From: an uncultured Oscillospiraceae bacterium
Lineage (GTDB): Bacteria > Bacillota > Clostridia > Oscillospirales > Oscillospiraceae
Assembly: GCA_934636865.1 (NCBI GenBank)
Contig: CAKUBI010000001.1
Location: 145,468-209,467 of the forward strand
Length of the DNA stretch: 64,000 bases
Reading direction: 5' to 3'
Below the pieces are notes generated by a model, which saw only the letters and a program-made list of their open reading frames with translations, searched no databases and had not been told where the DNA came from. A program made the position numbers and the translations under genes. Shown here one piece after another: positions 48,964 to 57,247 of the stretch. The stretch's first letter is position 1, and each line of letters starts with the position of its first letter.

Positions 48964-51171
48964 ATGGATCAGAAAGACCTTGAATTTGAGCAGGACCTGC
49001 TCGATTCCGAGCTGCTGCTGAAAAACACGGCGCGCAGCCTGGATGACGACGCGCAGTACTCGCTCGAGAGCATTCTGGCGGAATTCGGCGGCGGGAGCGC
49101 GTCTCCCACGCCGGAGAAGCCGGAAAAAGAACCCGCGCACGCACCGGAACCGCCGGGCGCGGCGCAGGAAAAAGAGCCGGGCGCGGCGCGGCACGGCATT
49201 GTCCCCTTCCCCGGCGCAAAGCGCGCGGCGGAAGCGGATGAGACGGACGAAGAAGACGATGCGCCCGGGGAACCGGACGAAGCATCCTCGCCGCCCGAAG
49301 ACAAAAACGAAACAGCCGCGGAAGCGGACGAGACGGCGGACAAGCCCCTGACGCTGCAGGACGTTCTCGCCCAGACCGTGCAGGAGGCGCTCGCCGAGCG
49401 CGGGGAAGAGGTCATCCTGGAGGAAAAGCCGAAGCGGCGAGGCCTTTTCTCGCGCAAAAAGCTGCGCGACACCGAGCAGCTCTACACGGACGGCGAGGAT
49501 GAGGAGGAGAGCGCGGACGAGGAGGAAGAGGAGAACGACCCCTTCGTCTCCGACGTGCCCGAGCCGCCGGCGGAGGAAACGCTCGCGGACCTGCGCGCGC
49601 AGCTCTCGGCGGCGACAAAGGCGCGCCGCGCCGTCGGCGTCGTGACGGCGCTGATGTGGCTCGCGGTGCTCGCCGAGCGATTTTCGCTCTTCCCGGCAGA
49701 GCTTCTTGCGGATCCGATGCTCCACGCGCTGCCGTATCTCGCGCTCGAGCTGCTTGCCTGCGTTTTAGGGCGGCACATGCTCCTTGACGGCGTCCGCAAG
49801 GCGGGCGCGGGGCGAGTGACTTCTCAGCTTTTGACGCTTCTTTTGTGCGCGGTGACGCTCATCGACACGGCGCTCTATGCCTTCCTGCCTGCGCGCGCGG
49901 CGCTGTCCGCACCGCTGCCCGGCGTGGGCGCGCTCTCGCTTTACTGCGCGCTGCTGGGCGAAACGCAGCGCCTGCGCGGGCTTTACGACACCTTCCGCAT
50001 CGCGGCCATCGGCAGCGCGCCCTATATCGTCACCGTGACGGCGGGGGGCGCCGCCAAGCGGGTGGGCCGGAGCGACGGCTTTTCCAACGCCGCCCGCGCC
50101 GCCGACCCCTATTCCCGCTGGCAGGGCGTGCTGCTGCCGGTCCTGTGCGCGGCGAGCCTTGTATTTGCGGTGCTCTCCACGCTCCAGAATAAGCAGAGCG
50201 TGCTCCTTCTGTGGAATATTTCGGTGATGCTCGCGAGCGCGAACCTTCTTTCCTTTCCGATGGTCTGCGCGCTGCCGCTGCGGCGCATCGCCGCGCGATT
50301 GGCCAAGAGCGGCAGCGCCGTGGCGGGCTACGCCGGGGCGGACGCCATCCGCCGCAGCAACTGCGTCATCCTGACCGACGGCGACCTCTTCCCGCCCGGA
50401 ACGGTCACGCTCGGCGGGCTGAAGGTCTTCGGCGAGGAGAGCGGCAAGGTCATCGCCTATGCCGCGACGATGGCGCACGCGTCCGAGAGCGGGCTGAGCA
50501 AGCTTTTCGACAATCTCCTTGCCAGCGACGGGGGCTTCCGCGAGCCGGTCGAGGATGTGGACTTTTACGAAGAGGGCGGCGTCGGCGGGCGCATCCACGG
50601 GGAAACGGTGCTGTTCGGCACGGCAGGCTTTATGAAAAAGCGCGGCGTGAACCTGCCGCGCAATCTCGGCCTTAAAACGGGCGTTTTCCTCTCGGTGGAC
50701 GGCGCGCTCATCGCGGTGTTCGCCGTGAAGTACATGCCCGCGGAAAACGTGGACTGGGCGCTCCACGCCCTGCACCACAGCCGCATCACGCCCGTGCTTG
50801 CCGTGCGCGACGGCAACATCACCCCCGCGCTTTTAAAGCACAAGTTCGGCACCGACGCGCGCGCGGTCTACCCCAAGATGTCCACGCGCCTTGCCCTTTC
50901 CGAGCGCGGCGGCGGGCGGCCCTGCGCGCTGCTCATGCGCGAGGGGCTCATGCCCTATGCTGAGGTCGTGCTCGGCAGCAAGCGGCTGTGCCGCTCAGCC
51001 AGGCGCTGCACGGTGCTCTCCTTCCTCGCCGCCACGGCGGCGACGCTTCTCGCCTTTTATCTTACGTTTGTGGGCGCATACAGTGTGCTCACGCCGCTTT
51101 CTCTGCTGGTTTTCATGCTTTTGTGGTCTCTCAGCGCGCTGGTGGACGCCCTCTTCAGCGACCGCTATTGA
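48964..51171 (+). CDS. Membrane protein resembling a catalytically dead P-type ATPase
   Basis: A 735-aa protein. Residues 1-215 are very acidic and low complexity (runs of Glu/Asp/Ala), probably disordered. Helices follow at about 220-310, 385-440 and 675-730. The part after the second helix group follows the order of P1B-type ATPases: membrane segment, then RRSNCVILTDGDLFPPGTVTLGG where active enzymes have VVFDKTGTLTxG (TDGD471-474 replaces DKTG). A nucleotide-domain-like stretch with HASESGLSKLFDN follows. Last comes GVFLSVDGALIAVFAVKY with ALHHSRITPVLAVRDGN where the TGD motif should be. CPC and TGES are absent. It therefore probably does not pump ions. It is likely co-transcribed with rlmB. 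Confidence 0.6.
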   Translation: MDQKDLEFEQDLLDSELLLKNTARSLDDDAQYSLESILAEFGGGSASPTPEKPEKEPAHAPEPPGAAQEKEPGAARHGIVPFPGAKRAAEADETDEEDDAPGEPDEASSPPEDKNETAAEADETADKPLTLQDVLAQTVQEALAERGEEVILEEKPKRRGLFSRKKLRDTEQLYTDGEDEEESADEEEEENDPFVSDVPEPPAEETLADLRAQLSAATKARRAVGVVTALMWLAVLAERFSLFPAELLADPMLHALPYLALELLACVLGRHMLLDGVRKAGAGRVTSQLLTLLLCAVTLIDTALYAFLPARAALSAPLPGVGALSLYCALLGETQRLRGLYDTFRIAAIGSAPYIVTVTAGGAAKRVGRSDGFSNAARAADPYSRWQGVLLPVLCAASLVFAVLSTLQNKQSVLLLWNISVMLASANLLSFPMVCALPLRRIAARLAKSGSAVAGYAGADAIRRSNCVILTDGDLFPPGTVTLGGLKVFGEESGKVIAYAATMAHASESGLSKLFDNLLASDGGFREPVEDVDFYEEGGVGGRIHGETVLFGTAGFMKKRGVNLPRNLGLKTGVFLSVDGALIAVFAVKYMPAENVDWALHALHHSRITPVLAVRDGNITPALLKHKFGTDARAVYPKMSTRLALSERGGGRPCALLMREGLMPYAEVVLGSKRLCRSARRCTVLSFLAATAATLLAFYLTFVGAYSVLTPLSLLVFMLLWSLSALVDALFSDRY

Positions 51172-51202
51172 GCATTTCCGACGAACAAAACGGAAAAATA
51201 TG

Positions 51203-51242
51203 AAAAATCATGGTTGAAATAACAAAAAAATCATGGTATGAT
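51203..51242 (+). promoter_or_regulatory. Promoter of the EF-G paralogue with a direct repeat
   Basis: TTGAAA (51214-51219), 17-bp spacer, TATGAT (51237-51242). A 12-bp direct repeat AAAAATCATGGT (51203-51214 and 51226-51237, 23-bp period) ends exactly at the start of each promoter element. Confidence 0.7.
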
Positions 51243-51302
51243 TTTCTTTGTTGAGTAATATCCCACAAACGGGATTTACATTTCGGAAGGAGACTGACCC
51301 CT

Positions 51303-53375
51303 ATGAGTGCAAAAGACATCCGCAATATCGTGCTGCTTGGCCATAGCGGCAGCGGCAAAACCACCCTTGCTGAGAGCATGCTTTATCTGACCGGCGGCAC
51401 CGACCGTCTTGGCAGAATTGCCGACGGCAACACCGTTTGCGACTACGATCCCGAGGAGATCCGCCGTCAGACGACGATCTCGCTTTCCGTAGCGCCGGTA
51501 GAATATGACAGCTGCAAGATCAACGTGCTCGACGTGCCCGGCGGCTTTGATTTCGCCGGCGAGGTCGCGGAGGCCATTCAGGCCGCCGACGCCGCCGTGA
51601 TCGTCTGCTCGGCCAAGGCCGGCATGAGCGTGGGCGCGGAGAAGGCATGGAAGTATTGCGAAAAGAACAAGCTCCCCCGCCTGCTCTACATCTCCAAGAC
51701 CGACGAGGAAAACTCCGACTATAACGCCGCGTTCAACACCCTGCGCGAGCGCTTCGGCAAGAACATTGCCCCCGTCGTCGCCCCCATCTGGGACGACAGC
51801 AAGAAGGTCATCGGCATCATCGACGTGCTGCATAAGCGCGCGTTCGAGTTCGGCCCGGGCGGCGGCCGCGTCGAGATCGAGGTCCCCGAGAACAAGAAGC
51901 CCGTGCTCGATGAGCTCTACGACGCGCTCAAGGAGTCCGTCGCCGAGACGAGCGAGGAGTTCATGGAAAAGTTCTTCGGCGGCGAGGATTTCACCTATGC
52001 CGAGATGATCCAGGGCCTGCGCCAGGGCGTGAAGGACCTCTCTCTCTTCCCCGTTGTGTGCGGCTCCGCTGCGCTTGGCATGGGCACGCGCATCCTGATG
52101 GATTCCATCGTCGAGCTTCTGCCCAAGCCCCAGGACGCCCGCGCACTGATGGCGGAGAATGAGGACGGCGAGTCCTCCGAGTTCGTGGTCGCGCCCGGCG
52201 CGCTGCCCACGGCCTTCGTCTTCAAGACCATTTCCGACCAGTACGGCAAGTATTCCTACGTCAAGGTGCTTTCCGGCTCCATCAAGCCCGATATGCCCAT
52301 GGTCAACGCCCGCACGGGCGAGACCGAGAAGCTCGGACGTCTCTACATTGCCAAGGGCAAGAAGTACACCGAGGTCAAGGAGCTCACCTGCGGCGATATC
52401 GGCGCCATTGCCAAGATGGACAAGGTCAAGACCGGCGACACGCTCTGCGAGCCGCGCAAGGTCGTCAAGATCGAGCCCATCCCCTTCGATGAGCCCTGCT
52501 ACAGCGTGGCCATCGCCCCCAAGACCCGCGGCCAGGAGGACAAGATGGCCCAGGGCCTCAACCGCCTGAACGAGGAGGATCCCTCCTTCCGCGTCGTCAA
52601 CAACGCCGAAACGCACCAGATGGTCGTCTCCGGCGCGGGCGACATTCAGATCGACGTGCTCGTGAGCAAGCTCAAGACCCGCTTCGGCGTCGAGGTCGTG
52701 CTCGACACGCCGCGCGTTCCCTACCGCGAGAAGATCCGCAAGACCGTCTCCAAGCAGGGCCGCCACAAGAAGCAGACCGGCGGCAGCGGCCAGTTCGGCG
52801 ACGTTTGGATCCGCTTCGAGCCCAACGAGGAGAGCGAAGAGATGGTCTTCGCCGAGGAGGTGTTCGGCGGCAGCGTGCCCAAGAACTTCTTCCCCGCTGT
52901 TGAAAAGGGCCTGCGCGAGGCCTGCGTCCACGGTCCGCTCGCGGGCTATCCCGTCGTGAACCTCAAGGCCGTGCTGTACGACGGCTCCTATCACCCGGTC
53001 GATTCGTCCGAGATCGCGTTCAAGACCGCCGCGAACCTCGCCTACAAGGCAGCCATGCCCGAGGCGTCCCCGGTCCTGCTCGAGCCGGTGTGCGAGCTGA
53101 AGGTCACGGTGCCCGATCAGTACATGGGCGATATCCTCGGCGATCTCAACAAGCGCCGCGGCCGCGTGATGGGCATGACCCCGACCGGCAACGGCGAGCA
53201 GGTCATCGAGGCTGAGTGCCCCGAGGCGGAGCTGATGAGCTACGCCATCGACCTCCGCTCCATGACGCAGTCCCGCGGCTCGTTCGTGATGCACTTCGTG
53301 CGCTACGAGCAGTGCTCTGCCGACGCGCAGGCCAAGGCCGTCGCCGCCGCGAAGGCCATGCAGGACGCCGACTGA
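51303..53375 (+). CDS. EF-G-like translational GTPase paralogue
   Basis: A 690-aa GTPase with the five-domain EF-G layout. G1 is GHSGSGKTT (residues 13-21) and the switch I region reads RRQTTISLSV. G3 is DVPGGFDF (77-84), where canonical EF-G has DTPGHVDF, so the catalytic His is Gly. G4 is SKTD (131-134) instead of NKxD. Domains III-V are complete, including GGSGQFGDVWIRFEP (domain IV entry) and DLNKRRGRVMGM. These changes match the EF-G-like branch (EF-G2 type) rather than the housekeeping translocase, whose gene would sit by rpsL-rpsG and tufA. Its function is unsettled. AAGGAG upstream; own promoter with direct repeats. Confidence 0.88.
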   Translation: MSAKDIRNIVLLGHSGSGKTTLAESMLYLTGGTDRLGRIADGNTVCDYDPEEIRRQTTISLSVAPVEYDSCKINVLDVPGGFDFAGEVAEAIQAADAAVIVCSAKAGMSVGAEKAWKYCEKNKLPRLLYISKTDEENSDYNAAFNTLRERFGKNIAPVVAPIWDDSKKVIGIIDVLHKRAFEFGPGGGRVEIEVPENKKPVLDELYDALKESVAETSEEFMEKFFGGEDFTYAEMIQGLRQGVKDLSLFPVVCGSAALGMGTRILMDSIVELLPKPQDARALMAENEDGESSEFVVAPGALPTAFVFKTISDQYGKYSYVKVLSGSIKPDMPMVNARTGETEKLGRLYIAKGKKYTEVKELTCGDIGAIAKMDKVKTGDTLCEPRKVVKIEPIPFDEPCYSVAIAPKTRGQEDKMAQGLNRLNEEDPSFRVVNNAETHQMVVSGAGDIQIDVLVSKLKTRFGVEVVLDTPRVPYREKIRKTVSKQGRHKKQTGGSGQFGDVWIRFEPNEESEEMVFAEEVFGGSVPKNFFPAVEKGLREACVHGPLAGYPVVNLKAVLYDGSYHPVDSSEIAFKTAANLAYKAAMPEASPVLLEPVCELKVTVPDQYMGDILGDLNKRRGRVMGMTPTGNGEQVIEAECPEAELMSYAIDLRSMTQSRGSFVMHFVRYEQCSADAQAKAVAAAKAMQDAD

Positions 53376-53405
53376 TCTCCCCGCGTTTTGAAGAAGCTGT
53401 GAATA

Positions 53406-53437
53406 AGAGGCCCTCTCCCCACGGGAGAGGGCCTCTT
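53406..53437 (+). terminator. Terminator of the EF-G paralogue gene
   Basis: AGAGGCCCTCTCCC, loop CAC, GGGAGAGGGCCTCT then TT-C-T. Confidence 0.85.
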
Positions 53438-53452
53438 TCTGTATGGAATGGA

Positions 53453-53481
53453 AAAGCGCCCGGCGTATTGCCGGGCGCTTT
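53453..53481 (-). terminator. Terminator of the prfB-MATE unit
   Basis: AAAGCGCCCGGC, loop GTATT, GCCGGGCGCTTT, with a minus-strand TTTTC tract; directly after the MATE stop. Confidence 0.8.
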
Positions 53482-53496
53482 ATCTTTTGCGGCGAT

Positions 53497-54852
53497 TTAA
53501 TTCTGACCGAGCGAGACGCGGTACGTGCGGCGAAGGAAACACGCGTTCAGAACGACCGACACGAGCTCTGCGATCGGGAAGGCGAGCCACACAAGCTCCA
53601 GCCGCCCCGTGAGCGACAGCAGGTACGCTGCCGGCAGCAGCACGACGATCTGGCGGCAGACGGAGTTGATGAGCGCGTAGATGGGCTTGCCGAGCGCCTG
53701 ACAGGCGCTGCCCGCGATGATGCTGAAGCCCGCGAGCGGGAAGTGCGTGCCGATGATGCGCAGCGCCGTTCTGCCGATGGCGAGCGCCTCGTCCGTGGGC
53801 GAAAACAGACCCAGCAGCGTGCCGGGGATGAGCTCGAAGAGCGCGCAGCCCACGCACATGATGCCGATGGCCGTGATGGCCGTCAGGCGGACGGTATGGC
53901 GCACGCGGTCGAACTTGCGCGCGCCGTAGTTGTACGACACGATGGGCACCATCGCGTTGTTCAGGCCGAAGCAGGGCATGAAGATGAAGCTCTGGAGCTT
54001 GAAATACGCGCCGAACACCGCCGTCGCCGCCTCGGTGAACGAGATGAGGATGCGGTTCATGCCGAACATCATCACCGAGCCGATCGACTGCATGATGATC
54101 GACGGCACGCCGACGGCGTAGATATCGGCGATGGTCGCGCGGTGGGGGCGGATGTCGCGCACGCGCATCTGCACCTCGGGGTTTTTCACGTGGTTGAGCA
54201 CAAGGCCGAGGATCGCGCCGACGAACTGGCCGACAACGGTGGCGATGGCCGCGCCCGCGACCTCAAGGCGCGGGAAGCCCAGAAGACCGAAGATCAGGAT
54301 AGGATCGAGCACGATGTTGCACACCGCGCCTGCGATCTGCGAGATCATCGAAAGGTTCGTGCGGCCCGTGGCCTGCAGAAGCCGCTCGCCGTAAATTTGC
54401 AGGAAGATGCCGGCGGAGATGCCGATGCAGATCATGACATAGTCGCGCCCGTAGGCGATGATCTGCTCGTTCGCCGTCTGCATGCGGAAAAAGGGCTCCG
54501 CCAGCGTAAGGCCGAGCAGCATGAACACCGCGGCGGTGCAGAGCGTCAGGAAAAGGCCCGTGCCTGCCGCGTGGTTCACGGCCTGCTGGTTCTTCTCGCC
54601 CAGCGAGCGCGCGAGCAGCGCGTTCATGCCCACGCCCGTGCCCACGGCGAACGCGATGCACAGCGTCTGGAGAGGGAAGGCGAGCGACACGGCGTTCATC
54701 GCGTCCTGACTGAGCCGCGCGACGAACACGCTGTCCACAATGTTGTAAAGCGCCTGAAAGAGCATCGAGATCATGACGGGCCCCGCCATGTTGGCCAGCA
54801 GCTTTCCGATGGGCATCGTGCCCATTTTGTTTTCGCGAACGTTTTCTTCCAT
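53497..54852 (-). CDS. MATE-family multidrug/metabolite exporter
   Basis: A 451-aa integral membrane protein with twelve predicted helices. The MATE signature is near the N-terminus (MISMLFQALYNIVDSVFVAR) and the second half repeats it (QSIGSVMMFGMNRILISF). These transporters use Na+ or H+ gradients to expel cationic compounds. Substrates cannot be inferred. The start follows GGGGAGGAATC. It lies 79 bp after prfB on the same strand with no terminator between, so it may be read from the prfB promoter. Confidence 0.92.
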   Translation of the reverse strand: MEENVRENKMGTMPIGKLLANMAGPVMISMLFQALYNIVDSVFVARLSQDAMNAVSLAFPLQTLCIAFAVGTGVGMNALLARSLGEKNQQAVNHAAGTGLFLTLCTAAVFMLLGLTLAEPFFRMQTANEQIIAYGRDYVMICIGISAGIFLQIYGERLLQATGRTNLSMISQIAGAVCNIVLDPILIFGLLGFPRLEVAGAAIATVVGQFVGAILGLVLNHVKNPEVQMRVRDIRPHRATIADIYAVGVPSIIMQSIGSVMMFGMNRILISFTEAATAVFGAYFKLQSFIFMPCFGLNNAMVPIVSYNYGARKFDRVRHTVRLTAITAIGIMCVGCALFELIPGTLLGLFSPTDEALAIGRTALRIIGTHFPLAGFSIIAGSACQALGKPIYALINSVCRQIVVLLPAAYLLSLTGRLELVWLAFPIAELVSVVLNACFLRRTYRVSLGQN

Positions 54853-54931
54853 GATTCCTCCCCATGTGTCTTTTTGTGTGTCGGCATATAAAATTCCGGC
54901 GCCGCAGCGCCGGAATCAAAGTTTGATGTGC

Positions 54932-56056
54932 TTACTTCTTTAATTCGCCGTTGGCGGCCTTTGTGAGGTAGGCGTTGATGAAGCCGTCGAGATCGCCGTC
55001 CATGACCGCCTGAATGTTGCCTGTCTCGTAATCGGTGCGCGTGTCCTTGACGAGCTGGTAGGGCATAAAGACGTAAGAGCGGATCTGACTGCCCCACTCG
55101 ATCTTGAGCTGCACGCCCTTGATGTCGGAGATCTTCTCCGCGTGCTGCTGGATCTTGAGCTCGAGGAGCTTGGATTTGAGCATCTGCATGGCGTAGTCGC
55201 GGTTCTGGAACTGCGAGCGCTGCGTCTGGCAGGCGGTGACGATGCCCGTGGGCTTGTGGATGAGCCGGACGGCCGAGGAGGTCTTGTTGACGTGCTGGCC
55301 GCCTGCGCCGGACGCGCGGTAGACCTGCATCTCGATATCCTCGGGACGGATCTCGACCTCGATATCGTCGGGCAGCTCGGGCATGACCTCGAGTGCGGAA
55401 AAGCTCGTCTGGCGGCGGGCGTTGGCGTCGAACGGGGAAACGCGCACGAGACGGTGCACGCCGTTTTCACCCTTTAAGTAGCCGTAGGCGTTCTCGCCCT
55501 TGACCATGACGGTCGCGCTCTTGAGCCCCGCGTCCTCGCCGTCGAGATAGTCGAGCATCTCAAACTCAAAGCCGTGCTTGTTCGCCCACTGCATGTACAT
55601 GCGGTAGAGCATCTGCGTCCAGTCCTGCGCCTCCGTTCCGCCGGCGCCGGCGTGGAAGGTGAGGATGGCGTTGCAGCTGTCGTATTCACCGGAGAGAAGC
55701 GTCGTCAGGCGGGCCTGATCGATCTCCTTTTCCAGCGCGGCATAGCCCGCTTCCAGCTCGGGCAGAAGGCTCGCGTCGTCCATCTCGCTGCCCATGTCGA
55801 TCAGCGCGAGCAGATCGTCGCGCGTGGAAACGAGCTTTTCGTAGCGGTGGATTTTATTCTGAAGCTGCTTCGAGCGCATCTGATTCTTCTGTGAGCGCTC
55901 CAGATCGTTCCAGAAGCCGTCCTCGTGGGCTTCCAGCTCCAGCCGCTCAAGCTCGCGGCGGGCGGGCTCGATCTCAAGGGCCTTGAACAGATTGTCAAGC
56001 GTTTCATCCATTGCAAGCAGCTTCTGCTTATAGGAATCGTATTCGATCACAGCCAT
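54932..56056 (-). CDS. prfB: Peptide chain release factor 2, without programmed frameshift
   Basis: A 374-aa release factor that reads UAA/UGA. It has the GGQ catalytic motif in [17 protein letters not shown] and an SPF-type anticodon ([12 protein letters not shown]), which is specific to RF2. In many bacteria the reading frame is broken by an in-frame UGA near codon 26 that needs +1 frameshifting. Here the same position reads GCC CTT GAG, so the frame is continuous. The start [12 protein letters not shown] is preceded by AAAAGGAG. Expression is therefore not autoregulated by the classical route. Confidence 0.97.
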   Translation of the reverse strand: MAVIEYDSYKQKLLAMDETLDNLFKALEIEPARRELERLELEAHEDGFWNDLERSQKNQMRSKQLQNKIHRYEKLVSTRDDLLALIDMGSEMDDASLLPELEAGYAALEKEIDQARLTTLLSGEYDSCNAILTFHAGAGGTEAQDWTQMLYRMYMQWANKHGFEFEMLDYLDGEDAGLKSATVMVKGENAYGYLKGENGVHRLVRVSPFDANARRQTSFSALEVMPELPDDIEVEIRPEDIEMQVYRASGAGGQHVNKTSSAVRLIHKPTGIVTACQTQRSQFQNRDYAMQMLKSKLLELKIQQHAEKISDIKGVQLKIEWGSQIRSYVFMPYQLVKDTRTDYETGNIQAVMDGDLDGFINAYLTKAANGELKK

Positions 56057-56094
56057 GGCGTTTTCTCCTTTTTTCGTTCTGCATTAGCCGAAAA

Positions 56095-56123
56095 AGTATA
56101 TCATAATCGCCGTGCAAAGGCAA
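56095..56123 (-). promoter_or_regulatory. Promoter of prfB
   Basis: Minus strand TTGCCT (56123-56118), 17-bp spacer, TATACT (56100-56095). Confidence 0.78.
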
Positions 56124-56193
56124 GAAAAAATCCGTCCTCCGGGGCAAAAAACTCCCGCGGGGGGCGGCTTTGCACATTTTTCGCGCAAAAAAC

Positions 56194-56213
56194 AAAAAAG
56201 CCACGCTCGTGGC
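56194..56213 (-). terminator. Terminator of the 25-aa peptide unit
   Basis: Minus strand GCCACG-AG-CGTGGC (56213-56200; loop widens to GAGC if the inner pair opens), followed by T6 (56199-56194). Confidence 0.8.
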
Positions 56214-56231
56214 GTGGTTACAGTCGGGATC

Positions 56232-56309
56232 TCAGCGCTCGCTGATGATCTGCTTGGTGCTGCCGAAGATCATGTCATCGACATCCTGCTTGATGAAGTT
56301 CTCAAACAT
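56232..56309 (-). CDS. Possible 25-aa peptide
   Basis: Encodes MFENFIKQDVDDMIFGSTKQ then IISER. It is the only open frame in a short transcription unit with a consensus promoter upstream and a terminator 19 bases after the stop. A GGAGC element lies about 13 bases before the ATG, further than usual. The peptide is amphipathic with no membrane stretch and not recognised. It may instead be a small RNA with a chance frame, so the coding call is tentative. Confidence 0.45.
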   Translation of the reverse strand: MFENFIKQDVDDMIFGSTKQIISER

Positions 56310-56350
56310 ATTTGTTCTCACGCTCCTTTCTTTCATTTACTTCAGTTTGT

Positions 56351-56379
56351 ATTATAGCCGCCCGGAAAGCAAATTTCAA
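56351..56379 (-). promoter_or_regulatory. Promoter of the 25-aa peptide / small RNA unit
   Basis: Minus strand TTGAAA (56379-56374), 17-bp spacer, TATAAT (56356-56351). Transcript predicted from about 56344 to 56194, 150 nt. Confidence 0.8.
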
Positions 56380-56445
56380 TCGTCAGGTTTCATGGTTTTA
56401 AACAAAATTTTAATCCTCCTTTCGTGCAAGCTGCAAAGAACCCTC

Positions 56446-56474
56446 TTGCATTTCCGCCCGCCGCACTTTATAAT
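56446..56474 (+). promoter_or_regulatory. Promoter of the ABC transporter operon
   Basis: TTGCAT (56446-56451), 17-bp spacer, TATAAT (56469-56474). Confidence 0.82.
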
Positions 56475-56514
56475 AAGACAGCAAGTTTATTTTTGAAAGC
56501 GGAGGACGCGTAAT

Positions 56515-57219
56515 ATGGCGGATTTCGTCACATTTGAGGATGTTTCCAAGGTCTATCACAGCGGCGAGGTGGAGATCCGCGCCGTGGATCATATCAGCTT
56601 TACGATCGGCAAGGGCGAGTTCTGCGTCATTGTCGGCCCCTCGGGCGCGGGCAAAACGACGGTTTTGAACATGCTCGGCGGTATGGATGCCTGCTCTGGC
56701 GGCACCATCACCGTGGACGGAACGCGCGTGAGCGATTTTAACGCCCGCCAGCTCACGACCTACCGCCGCCACGACATCGGCTTTGTCTTTCAGTTCTACA
56801 ATCTCGTCGGCAACCTGACGGCGCTTGAAAACGTGGAGCTTGCCGCGCAGATCTGCCGCGACCCGCTCGACGCGGCGACCGTTTTGCAGGAGGTCGGCCT
56901 TGCCGACCGCGCGAACAACTTTCCCGGCCAGCTCTCCGGCGGCGAGCAGCAGCGCGTGGCCATCGCCCGCGCGCTCGCGAAAAACCCCAAGCTCCTGCTC
57001 TGCGACGAGCCGACGGGCGCGCTCGACTATGTGACGGGCAAGCAGATCCTCAAGCTTTTGCAGGACACCTGCCGCAGCAAGGGCGTGACGGTCGTGGTCA
57101 TCACGCACAACACCGCCATCACCCCCATGGCCGACCGCGTCATCCACATCAAAAACGGAACGGTGGAGAGCATGCAGCAAAACGCCGCGCCCGAAAGCGT
57201 AGAGACGATCGAATGGTAA
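56515..57219 (+). CDS. ABC transporter ATP-binding protein (MacB/LolD type)
   Basis: A 234-aa ATPase with Walker [18 protein letters not shown]-loop [17 protein letters not shown], the signature [15 protein letters not shown], Walker [14 protein letters not shown] and the H-loop VVITHN. LDY in place of LDS after GA is common in this subgroup. It pairs with the FtsX-type permease encoded 28 bp downstream. Such mechanotransmission-type pairs export peptides or lipids, or act in envelope signalling and antibiotic sensing. Confidence 0.95.
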   Translation: MADFVTFEDVSKVYHSGEVEIRAVDHISFTIGKGEFCVIVGPSGAGKTTVLNMLGGMDACSGGTITVDGTRVSDFNARQLTTYRRHDIGFVFQFYNLVGNLTALENVELAAQICRDPLDAATVLQEVGLADRANNFPGQLSGGEQQRVAIARALAKNPKLLLCDEPTGALDYVTGKQILKLLQDTCRSKGVTVVVITHNTAITPMADRVIHIKNGTVESMQQNAAPESVETIEW

Positions 57220-57247
57220 AAAGAAAGCAGCAAAGGAGGGCGGCACG

